From NCBI GenBank assembly GCA_963706885.1, contig CAVPNX010000014.1, forward strand, positions 1 to 64,000: a DNA stretch of 64,000 nt, read 5' to 3'. The DNA is from Prado023 sp963706885 (lineage in GTDB: Bacteria; Actinomycetota; Actinomycetes; S36-B12; CAIYMF01). Below are positions 9,624 through 16,975 of this stretch, one piece after another. The notes below the pieces were generated by a model. It had not been told where the DNA came from, searched no databases, and saw nothing but the letters and a program-made list of their open reading frames with translations. A program made the translations under genes and the position numbers. How positions within the stretch are numbered: the stretch's first letter is position 1; each line of letters opens with the position of its first letter.

Positions 9624-11043
9624 TCAGGCCAACCCGGGATCGAGGGCGAAGAGGTCCGCCTGGGTCTCCCGACGCAGCACGATCCGGTCCACCCCACCGC
9701 GCACCGACACCACCGGCGGGCGGGCGACCATGTTGTAGTTGGACGCCATGGCCCGGCAGTAGGCGCCGGTGGACGCGACCGCCAGCAGGTCGCCACGCTC
9801 GAGGTCCGAGGGCAGCCACGCGTCACGGACCACGATGTCGCCGGACTCGCAGTGCTTGCCCACGACGCGGGTCAGCATCGCCGAGGCTGAGGACGTCCGG
9901 GAGGCCAGCACGACGGTGTAGTCCGAGTCGTAGAGCGCGGTGCGGATGTTGTCGCTCATCCCTCCGTCCACGGACACGTACGTCCGCCAGGCGCCGGTCC
10001 GGTACTCCACGTGCTTGATCGTGCCGACCTCGTAGAGGGTGATCATGCTCGGGCCGACGATCGCCCGGCCCGGGCTCGACGGCGATGTGCGGCACATCGA
10101 TCCCACGCCGGGCGCATTCCCCGGCGACGATCACCCGCAGGGCCTCGGCCATCCCGACGGGGGCGACCGGGTCGTCGGTCGGCAGGTAGGCGATGCCCAT
10201 CCCGCCCCCGAGGTTGAGCTCGGTCACCGCGATCCCGTCCTGGGCCAGGAGGTTCGCGATGAACCCGACCACCCGGTGCGCCGCGACCTCGAAGCCCGAG
10301 GTGTTGAAGATCTGGGAGCCGATGTGCGAGTGGATGCCCACGAGCCGCAGCTCGGGACGGCCGGCCACGGCCAGGACGGCGGCGCGTGCCGCCCCGGAGG
10401 TCAGGGACAGGCCGAACTTCTGGTCCTCGTGGGCGGTGGCGATGAACTCGTGCGTGTGTGCCTCCACGCCGGTGGTGACCCGGACCAGCACGTCGGCAAC
10501 GACCCCTGCCTCACCGGCGAGGTCCGCGAGGCGGTCGACCTCCTCGAGCGAGTCGATCACGAAGCGACCCACGCCAGCAGCCAGCGCCGCGCGCAACTCG
10601 GCCGTCGACTTGTTGTTCCCGTGCAGGCTGATCCGCTGCGTGGGGAACCCCGAGGCGACCGCCAGCGCCAGCTCACCGCCCGTGCAGACATCGAGGCCGA
10701 GCCCCTCCTCAGCCAGCCAGCGCACCGTCGTTGAGCTCAGGAAGGACTTGCCGGCGAACGACACCGAACCGGGCACATCGCGGTCGGTGTACGCCGACTG
10801 GAACGCCGCGGCCCGCGCCCGGAAGTCCGCCTCGTCGAGGATGAGCGCGGGAGTGCCGTGGGTCGCGGCGAGGTCCCGGACGGACATCCCGCCGATCACC
10901 AGGGTCCCGGTGGCGTCCCGTCGGGCCGTCGCGGGCCAGATCTGCGGGTCGATCCGGGCCATGAGCGCGGCGTCCGGGACGCTCGGGATCGAGGCGGGCT
11001 GGGCGTAGTCGCCGTGCATCGGGCCTGCGGGGTGTGCGCGCAT
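9624..11043 (-). CDS. lysA: Diaminopimelate decarboxylase (one frame break)
   Basis: This PLP enzyme makes lysine from meso-diaminopimelate. The PLP lysine is in SFAGKSFLSSTTVRWLAEEG, with GLDVCTGGELALA, HIGSQIF and the glycine-rich ELNLGGGMGIAY after it. The second half resumes with MITLYEVGTIKHVEYRTGAW, YVSVDGGMSDN and the C-terminal GAYCRAMASNYNMV. The frame breaks near 10073. There CCCGGGCCGGGCGATC should read CCCGGCCGGGCGATC to give VEPGRAIVGPSMI, a single extra G. Total length is one over a multiple of three. ATG at 11043 follows AGGATCCCGCC. It starts the lysA-hom-thrC-thrB series. Confidence 0.95.
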
Positions 11044-11240
11044 GGCGGGATCCTAGGGCGTGCGGGCCCGCGCTGGCCGGTGCCCCGAACAGCCTTGCGC
11101 CCCTACGCCCACCACCCGCAGGATTTCCGCCCGATCGCTGCGGTCGCACGAGTATCCGGGCGGGGCACCGCTCTGCGACCTCCCGCCGGCCGGCTGCGCG
11201 CGTCGGCGTCCGGCGATGGCCGCCGGGTTCGTTCGCGGGA

Positions 11241-12209
11241 TCAGTCACGCACGAGGTCGCGACGCCGGAAGCCCAGGCGCATGCCCTCGATCTCGGCTGC
11301 GCCCACGATGGCCAGCCCGATCAGGTAGAGCCAGATCTCCAGCGCGATCACACCGCCGAGGACCGCCACGATCTGCGAGTAGGTCGTCGACACCGACAGG
11401 TACCAGCCCAGCCCCACGGTCCCCAGGGCGATCAGCAGCGTGCCCAGGGCCGCCCCGACGTTCAGCCAGCGAACGGCGCGTCGGGCCCGGATGCCGTAGC
11501 GCATCGCCGCGGTGAGCAGCAGGTAGACCACGGCCAACGCGAGAGGGACGCGTCCGTACCGCAGCGACTGGCTGATGGTGTCCCCCACACCCAGGGCATC
11601 GAGGAACCGGGGCACGAACGTCAGCGTCAGGACCCCCACGATGATGACCACCTCGACCACCAGCGTGATCAGCACGGCGATCGCGCGGCTCATGATGCTC
11701 GGGTGCTGCGGCTCGAGCTCGAAGGCGATGTCCAGGACCTGACGCCCGACGTAGACGAATCGGCTGGCCGCGTAGAGGGACAGCAGGAACCCCACGATCC
11801 CGGCCAGTCCCACCGAGCCCGGGGCCGTCGGGGTCAGGGCCTCGATCTGGTCCAGGAAGGGTTGGAGCACCGCCAGGAACTCCGGGTTGGTGGCGAAGGC
11901 CTCCTCGGCGCTGGCCACGAACTGCGCCGGGTCGAGGAACATGGCCACGACCGCACCCAACGAGAGGAACGCGGGCACCAGCGACAGCAGGGCGAAGAAC
12001 GCCAGCCCACCGGCGAGCACCGAGCCCCGGTGCCGGGCGAAGCGCGCGTAGACCGCCGCCCAGAACCCGACATGGTCACCGGCAGCCGGGACGTGCTCGT
12101 CGATCCGCCCGGTCCAGAGGGCCAGGCTCGGTGAGCCGCCCTCCTCACGGACGCGTTCGGCTGGATCGGCGCTGCGTCGGGCGGCAGGCTCCTCGGGCCG
12201 TTCCGACAC
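11241..12209 (-). CDS. YihY/BrkB family inner-membrane protein
   Basis: This 322-residue protein has about six membrane helices. The family signature includes VLAGGLAFFALLSLVPAFLS near residue 70 and YAASRFVYVGRQVLDIAFEL in the middle. Members were once annotated as ribonuclease BN, but that assignment is wrong for this family and the true role is unknown. A hydrophilic, charged N-terminus of about 45 residues precedes helix 1. GTG at 12209 lies only three bases after the argS stop, so the two are probably co-transcribed. Confidence 0.88.
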   Translation of the reverse strand: MSERPEEPAARRSADPAERVREEGGSPSLALWTGRIDEHVPAAGDHVGFWAAVYARFARHRGSVLAGGLAFFALLSLVPAFLSLGAVVAMFLDPAQFVASAEEAFATNPEFLAVLQPFLDQIEALTPTAPGSVGLAGIVGFLLSLYAASRFVYVGRQVLDIAFELEPQHPSIMSRAIAVLITLVVEVVIIVGVLTLTFVPRFLDALGVGDTISQSLRYGRVPLALAVVYLLLTAAMRYGIRARRAVRWLNVGAALGTLLIALGTVGLGWYLSVSTTYSQIVAVLGGVIALEIWLYLIGLAIVGAAEIEGMRLGFRRRDLVRD

Positions 12210-12212
12210 CGG

Positions 12213-13877
12213 CTACATCCGCTCGGGTGCGGAGACCCCGAGCAGGGTCAGGCCGTTGACCAGCACCTGCCTCGAGGCCGCGCACAGCCACAGCCGCGCG
12301 ATGTTCAGCGGCTCGACCGGCTCCTCGCCCATCGGGAGCACGCGGCAGACGTCGTAGAAGCGGTGGTAGGCGGTGGCGAGGCGCTCCAGGTAGCGGGCGA
12401 TCCGGTGCGGCTCGCGCAGCTCGGCGGCACTGGCCACGACCCGCGGGAACTCGGCAAGGACGCCGAGCAGGTCGTTCTCCCGCTCGTTGGCCAGCAGCGC
12501 GGGGTCGAACGGCGAGTTGCGCCAGTCGATGCCCAGCTCCTCGGCGTTGCGCAGCACGGAGGCGATCCGCGCCGACCCGTACTGCACGTAGTACACCGGG
12601 TTGTCGTTGGTGCGCTTGAGCAGCAGGTCGACGTCGAGCACCAGCGGGGAGTCCACGGGGTAGCGGATCAGCGAGTAGCGCGCCGCATCGGTGCCCACTT
12701 CGTCGACGAGGTCGTCGATCGTGATGATGTTGCCCGCGCGCTTGCTCAGCCGGACCTCCTCGCCGCCCTTGACCATCTTGACCAGCTGGCCGATCAGGAC
12801 CTCGATGCTCGTGTCGGGGTCGTCACCGGCGCAGGCGGCCACGGCCCGCAGCCGGTTCACGTAGCCGTGGTGGTCGGCACCCAGCAGATAGATGCACAGG
12901 TCGGCACCCCGGTTGCGCTTGTCGACGTAGTACGCGGTGTCGGAGGCGAAGTACGTCAGCTCGCCGTCGGCCTTGACCAGGACACGGTCCTTGTCGTCGT
13001 CGAAGTCGGTCGTGCGCAGCCAGACCGCGCCGTCGGCCTCGTACATGTGGCCCTGCGCGCGCAACTGGGTGAACGCCCGCTCGACCGCCCCCGACTCGTG
13101 CAGGGCGCGCTCGGAGTACCAGACGTCGAAGTGCGTCGCGAAGCGGGTCAGGCTCTCCTGCTGGGCCTCGAGCATCGTGCGGTAGCCGAGCTCGCGGAAC
13201 ATCACCAGCTGCTCGTCGACGGGCAGCTCGGTGATTCCGGAGTCGTTGGCCACGATCGCCGCGGCGATGTCCTTGATGTAGCTGCCGTGGTACCCGGACT
13301 CGGGGGCCGGGCGTCCGTGTGCGGCGTTCATGATCGACTCGCCGAACCGGTCCATCTGGACGCCACGGTCGTTGATGTAGAACTCACGCGTCACGACGGC
13401 ACCCTGGGCGGCCAGCACCCGGGCGATCGCGTCGCCGACGGCAGCCCAGCGGGTGTGGCCCAGGTGGATCGGGCCGGTCGGGTTGGCCGAGATGAACTCG
13501 ATGTTGACCCACCGACCGTGCTGGGACGTGCCCTGGCCGTAGTGGGTGCCCTCGACGACGATCCGTGAGGCGACCTCACCCTGGCTGGCGGCCTCGAGGG
13601 TGATGTTGACGAACCCCGGACCGGCGACCTCGGCGTGGGCGATCGCCGGGCTCTGCGACAGCTGCGCGGCGAGCATCTCGCCGATGATCCGCGGGGGTGT
13701 GTGCGCGGGCTTCGCCAGCGTCATCGCGACGTTGGTCGCGTAGTCGCCGTGCTCCCGGTTCTTGGGGCGCTCGACCGTGGCGTTCACCCGGTACCCCTTG
13801 GGCAGGCACAGCTTGTTGTGCTCGATCAGGTCGGTCACGGAGGCCGAGACGAGAGCCGCCAGGGCGTCGGGGGTCAT
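12213..13877 (-). CDS. argS: Arginyl-tRNA synthetase
   Basis: This class I synthetase has 554 residues. It shows the HIGH-type motif in ANPTGPIHLGHTRWAAVGDA and the KMSK-like GEEVRLSKRAGNIITIDDL, which is the usual ArgRS variant. The C-terminal anticodon-binding domain ends LNIARLWLCAASRQVLVNGL and TLLGVSAPERM. ATG at 13877 gives the standard N-terminus (MTPDALAALVSASVTDLIEH). The open frame continues upstream to 14138, but that part overlaps the repeat at 13972 and looks non-coding. It heads the argS-yihY-lysA-hom-thrCB region. Confidence 0.97.
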   Translation of the reverse strand: MTPDALAALVSASVTDLIEHNKLCLPKGYRVNATVERPKNREHGDYATNVAMTLAKPAHTPPRIIGEMLAAQLSQSPAIAHAEVAGPGFVNITLEAASQGEVASRIVVEGTHYGQGTSQHGRWVNIEFISANPTGPIHLGHTRWAAVGDAIARVLAAQGAVVTREFYINDRGVQMDRFGESIMNAAHGRPAPESGYHGSYIKDIAAAIVANDSGITELPVDEQLVMFRELGYRTMLEAQQESLTRFATHFDVWYSERALHESGAVERAFTQLRAQGHMYEADGAVWLRTTDFDDDKDRVLVKADGELTYFASDTAYYVDKRNRGADLCIYLLGADHHGYVNRLRAVAACAGDDPDTSIEVLIGQLVKMVKGGEEVRLSKRAGNIITIDDLVDEVGTDAARYSLIRYPVDSPLVLDVDLLLKRTNDNPVYYVQYGSARIASVLRNAEELGIDWRNSPFDPALLANERENDLLGVLAEFPRVVASAAELREPHRIARYLERLATAYHRFYDVCRVLPMGEEPVEPLNIARLWLCAASRQVLVNGLTLLGVSAPERM

Positions 13878-13971
13878 GGGGCAATGCGTAATGGGGCGAA
13901 CGTGGGGCGCCGACAGCCGATTCCAGCGCCCCACAGCCCCCGGCCCCACGTCTCTCGCCTCCGAGGCGCCA

Positions 13972-14050
13972 GTTTGCGTTGCGTTTGCTCCGCTCGACAC
14001 CGGCCTGCGTTGCATCTGCGACGCGAAACCGGCCGAGATGCAACGCAACC
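13972..14050. repeat. Dispersed palindromic repeat, copy 1, beside the DUF559 gene
   Basis: This 79-base element begins TTGCGTTGCG and contains the stem GCGTTGCATC / GATGCAACGC with a 20-base loop; the outer GCAACGCAAC can also pair with the leading GTTGCGTTGC. A second copy lies in the same orientation at 15135-15215, with the same spacing from TTGCGTTGCG to the inner stem (43 bases) and a conserved loop core GACGCGAAA. This copy ends four bases from the stop of the DUF559 gene, so it may also act as its terminator. Confidence 0.75.
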
Positions 14051-14053
14051 GGT

Positions 14054-14974
14054 TCAGGCCACGAGGCGGGCGCGGTGGGACATCGTGCGGCGGATCCGCT
14101 CGATGACGTCGTCCGGGCGGTTGATCAGGTCGTCCCATGTGAAGCGCAGGACGACGTAGCCGGCGGCAGCCAGTCGCTGGTCGCGCGTACGGTCAGCCTG
14201 GAACCTGTCCGGGCCGTGGAACTGCTTTCCATCGAGCTCGACGACGAGCTTCGTGCCTTCGTGTAGAGCGTCGACGTCACCGACCTTGCCCTCTGGATCG
14301 TGGACCGCGGTGTTGAACCGCCACCCCGGACCCAGCGCGCCGACCCGCCGGTGGAAGTGCCACTCCAGGACCGAGTGGGGCTGCCCGGCGCATGTGCGGG
14401 CCACGAACCGAGCCTGCGCGGCACCGTGCCGGCCCGTGGCTGCGTCAGCCGCGCGTCGATAGTCAGCTGTGGTGAGGATCCCCTGGCGAAGGGCGTCGCA
14501 GGCCATGGCGACCGAAGCCAGCGGCTCGAGGGTGCACAGCAGGTCGGCGACGGTGCGCAGAGGCGTCGTGACCCGCATCCCGTCGACGTCGACCGAGTCG
14601 GCGCAAGGCAGGTCGGCTCGGTGCGTGATCACGGCCGTCGTACGACGTGAGGACACACTCGTCCCGTGCAGGCCGTCCGAGGCAACCAGCCCCCACAGCT
14701 GCCCCGCTGTGTCGTGGCTGACGACCATTCCGCCGGTCAGCCAGACTGCTCTGGCTCGCTGCCACGGACCCACGACCACCTCGCGATGTCGGAGCACGTG
14801 CGAGGTGACCGGGACCCAGAGACCCGAGTCCATCAGGCGGCGCTGGCGGCCGTCGGACCAGCCCTGCGACCGCGCCTGCGACCGGGTGAAGACGCCGTCC
14901 TGGTCCGCGGCGACCATCGGCACCTCCAGCCCCCCGGGGAGCAGAGCGCGGCTTGCGAGGCGGAACGTGGACAT
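14054..14974 (-). CDS. AbiEi-like/DUF559 domain protein
   Basis: This is a 306-residue protein of a type common in Actinobacteria. The N-terminal 70 residues look like the winged-helix seen in AbiEi-type antitoxins (GVFTRSQARSQGWSDGRQRR then LMDSGLWVPV). The C-terminal 100 residues contain KLVVELDGKQFHGPDRFQAD and LAAAGYVVLRFTWDDL, the DUF559 core, which shares the Vsr/restriction-endonuclease fold with acidic and glutamine/lysine active-site candidates. No toxin partner of AbiEii type is adjacent. Nuclease activity is inferred, not shown. The gene is bracketed by direct copies of an 80-base palindromic repeat, which could mean that it moves or duplicates with them. ATG at 14974 is the first plausible start. 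Confidence 0.75.
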   Translation of the reverse strand: MSTFRLASRALLPGGLEVPMVAADQDGVFTRSQARSQGWSDGRQRRLMDSGLWVPVTSHVLRHREVVVGPWQRARAVWLTGGMVVSHDTAGQLWGLVASDGLHGTSVSSRRTTAVITHRADLPCADSVDVDGMRVTTPLRTVADLLCTLEPLASVAMACDALRQGILTTADYRRAADAATGRHGAAQARFVARTCAGQPHSVLEWHFHRRVGALGPGWRFNTAVHDPEGKVGDVDALHEGTKLVVELDGKQFHGPDRFQADRTRDQRLAAAGYVVLRFTWDDLINRPDDVIERIRRTMSHRARLVA

Positions 14975-15281
14975 GACCAGGATTCAAGCCCCGCCGGCGA
15001 CCTGGGCCCAGCCCTTCTGCGCGCATCTGTGGACAGACCACCATCGGGGCCGCGCACACAGTCGGGGTGCACGTGGCCAGCCCAACCCGCCCGCCACAGC
15101 CACGCCTTCGCGGGCCCGCCTCACCCCACCCCAAGTTGCGTTGCGCTTCCTTCACGCGACACGGACCTACGTTGCATCCAGGACGCGAAATCGACCGAGA
15201 TGCAACGCAACGCAAGAACGGCGGCGGGGAGCCGCTGATTTGGGGGGCGCTTGCGGCCCGGCTAGGATGGGCGCTGCCCTG
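14975..15281. other. Intergenic stretch between the DUF559 gene and tRNA-Arg
   Basis: This 307-base stretch has no credible gene. It carries the promoter side of the DUF559 gene, the second copy of the palindromic repeat (15135-15215) and the tRNA promoter region. Confidence 0.6.
15135..15215. repeat. Dispersed palindromic repeat, copy 2
   Basis: This is the same element as at 13972-14050, in direct orientation. It shows TTGCGTTGCG, then CGTTGCATC / GATGCAACG arms around a 20-base loop with GACGCGAAA. The copies differ by scattered substitutions, many within unpaired parts, while the arms are conserved. That suggests selection or recent mobility rather than chance. Confidence 0.75.
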
Positions 15282-15353
15282 GCCCCCGTAGCTCAGGGGA
15301 TAGAGCGGTGCCCTCCGGAGGCATGCGCGCAGGTTCGAATCCTGCCGGGGGCA
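15282..15353 (+). tRNA. tRNA-Arg (anticodon CCG)
   Basis: The cloverleaf can be drawn fully. The acceptor stem is GCCCCCG / CGGGGGC, the D arm GCTC / GAGC, the anticodon arm GTGCC-CTCCGGA-GGCAT with CCG at the anticodon, the variable loop is four bases, and the T arm is GCAGG-TTCGAAT-CCTGC. The discriminator base is A. CCA is not encoded in full (ACCG follows). It reads CGG codons, which are frequent in this genome. A 14-base copy of the 3' end lies 67 bases downstream. Confidence 0.96.
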
Positions 15354-15420
15354 CCGCGAAGCGGGGCATCCCCATGCAGGGTTCGAGGAGGAGGTCACGC
15401 CGCAGGCGTGGCCGACGGCT

Positions 15421-15434
15421 CCTGCCGGGGGCAC
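15421..15434 (+). repeat. Duplicate of the tRNA-Arg 3' end
   Basis: CCTGCCGGGGGCAC at 15341-15354 recurs exactly at 15421-15434. A partial T-arm-like GCAGGGTTCGAG also lies between them, near 15376. A tRNA 3' end repeated nearby is what an integration scar leaves, but the 66-base interval holds no gene. It may simply be a small duplication. Confidence 0.5.
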
Positions 15435-15541
15435 TCGTGACAGGGCGCACATCGCGGGGCCTTTGGCCTGTGCGGAACGGGCGCGAACCCGTCCGCGAGC
15501 CCCCGGGTGGGGATCGCGGGGCCACAGGTAACGTCCTGCAC

Positions 15542-16376
15542 ATGGCTGAAGCCCGATCCCCTGCCGCCACCGTCGACACGATCGATGAGGCCGCGGTGGC
15601 CAAGTCCGCACTGCCCGACGCGAAGCTGTTCGTGATGTCGGTGCTCGGTGGGATGTTCATCGCCGTGGGCGCGCTGCTGGCGATCGTCGTGACCGGCGGG
15701 TCGACCGAGCTCGTGGCCGACAACCCCGGACTGGCCCGGCTCGTGATGGGCGCGGTGTTCCCGGTCGGCTTCATCGCCGTGATGCTCACCGGCGCGGGGT
15801 TGTTCACGTCCGACTGCGCCACGCAGATGGTCCCCTGGTACCGGCGTCGGGTGTCGGGCTCGACGATGCTCCGGCTGCTTGTGGTGGCCTATCTCGCGAA
15901 CGTGGTGGGAGCTGTGGGGATGGCGCTCCTGGGGTGGGCTGGAGGGATCCTCGCCGACGACCAGCCGTGGACGCCCTTCCTGTTGGCGCTGGCCGAGGGC
16001 AAGGTCTCGCACAGCTGGGTCGAGGTCTTCAGCAAGGGGATCCTGGCCAACATGTTGGTGTGCGTGGCGGCCTGGCAGGCCTACTCGTCGCGGTCGACGA
16101 CGGGGAAGATCCTGGGGATCTGGTTCCCGGTCATGGCGTTCGTGGCCCTGGGGACCGAGCACAGCATCGCCAACCTGTTCTTCGTCCCCGCGGCGATGCT
16201 GAGCGGTGCGGACATCACCGTCGTCCAGTTCGTGACGGCCAACCTGATCCCGGCGACGACTCGGCAACTGGGTGGGTGGGGCGCTGCTGATCGGGCTGCC
16301 CTACGCGTGGCTGTACTCCACGCGGAGCATGGATGCGGCCGAAAGCCAGACAGGCACGTCAGCCAACCGGTTCTGA
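15542..16376 (+). CDS. Formate/nitrite transporter family channel (one frame break)
   Basis: The protein has the FocA/NirC fold of about six helices. The sequence LFVMSVLGGMFIAVGALLAI in helix 1, GAGLFTSDCATQMVP in the helix 2 broken segment, SKGILANMLVCVAAW, and the helix 5-6 region ALGTEHSIANLFFVPAAML are diagnostic. ATG at 15542 starts MAEARSPAATVDTIDEAAVA. After NLIPAT the expected tail (LGNWVGGALLIGLPYAWLYS, then TRSMDAAESQTGTSANRF and TGA at 16374) is in another frame. One extra base near 16255-16265 accounts for it. The substrate may be formate, nitrite or a related small anion; no partner gene settles this. Confidence 0.9.
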
Positions 16377-16394
16377 CCGGGGCGCGCAGGCCGA

Positions 16395-16727
16395 CTACTC
16401 GTCCACGTCCTCCATCGGCTCGACCATCGGAGCCATGTCGCCGTCCGCCTCGGCAGAGAGGTCCGACTCGTCCACGTCCTCCATCGGCTCGACCATCGGA
16501 GCCATGTCGCCGGCCGCCTCGGCAGAGAGGTCCGACTCGTCCACGTCCTCCATCGGCTCGACCATCGGAGCCATGTCGGTGACGGTCTCCGAGACCACGG
16601 CCGCATCGTTCGGGATCACGGTCGACTCCTCAGCAGACACCGGGCCGTTCACGGCCAGCGCCGCGAGGGCGAGTGCTCCGATCCCGATGCTCAGCGAACG
16701 ACCGGGATGACGCGATAGAACGCTCAT
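16395..16727 (-). CDS. Small secreted acidic protein with 23-residue tandem repeats
   Basis: I do not recognise this 110-residue protein. It begins MSVLSRHPGRSLSIGIGALA, a clear Sec signal peptide ending in VSA before EESTVIPND. The mature part is acidic and consists mostly of the unit DMAPMVEPMEDVDESDLSAE plus three residues, present twice in full and once in part at the C-terminus. At the DNA level this is a 69-bp tandem repeat at 16399-16578 with almost no divergence, so copy number may vary. ATG at 16727 follows a run of Gs (TTGGGGGGTCACCC). It lies downstream of, and on the same strand as, the giant surface protein. Function is unknown; a metal- or cell-wall-interacting role would be a guess. 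Confidence 0.75.
   Translation of the reverse strand: MSVLSRHPGRSLSIGIGALALAALAVNGPVSAEESTVIPNDAAVVSETVTDMAPMVEPMEDVDESDLSAEAAGDMAPMVEPMEDVDESDLSAEADGDMAPMVEPMEDVDE
16399..16578. repeat. 69-bp tandem repeat, 2.6 copies
   Basis: Unit starts are at 16399, 16468 and 16537, each opening TCGTCCACGTCCTCCATCGG. The first two units are complete and differ at one base pair-level site (GTCC versus GGCC); the third stops after 42 bases. It encodes the repeat of the secreted protein at 16395-16727. Confidence 0.9.
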
Positions 16728-16895
16728 GGGTGACCCCCCAAAGGTCGCAATCTCGGACATGAGCACCATAAGCCACAACTACACACTGTGTCTCGCTGGT
16801 TGCAGCTGTCCCCCGAATGGGTGATGGCGTGTCACTCCTTGTCAACGTGGCCGCGGATCGGACGCCGACGGACGCAGCGCGCCCAACCCCACGCA

Positions 16896-16936
16896 GCCGT
16901 GGTGCCCAGCCCCCTTTCGGGACCGGGCACCACGGC
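16896..16936 (-). terminator. 12-bp hairpin downstream of the surface protein
   Basis: GCCGTGGTGCCC and GGGCACCACGGC form a perfect 12-bp stem with a 17-base loop that can itself pair in part (CCC with GGG). It lies 40 bases beyond the stop of the giant surface-protein gene and probably terminates it. No U-tract is present. Confidence 0.65.
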
Positions 16937-16975
16937 ACCTGCGACCTGCAGTCGGGTGTCACCCGACCGCGCGAG

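Noticed and set aside
8064..9890. A 608-codon plus-strand frame opposite hom
   Set aside because: It is antisense to a complete homoserine dehydrogenase and shows only Arg/Gly/His-rich composition.
14054..14974. Complete AbiE toxin-antitoxin system
   Set aside because: Only the AbiEi-like N-terminus is present, fused to DUF559; no AbiEii nucleotidyltransferase toxin lies next to it.
15353..15434. Integrated prophage or genomic island at tRNA-Arg
   Set aside because: The repeated tRNA ends are 80 bases apart with no integrase or cargo between or beside them.
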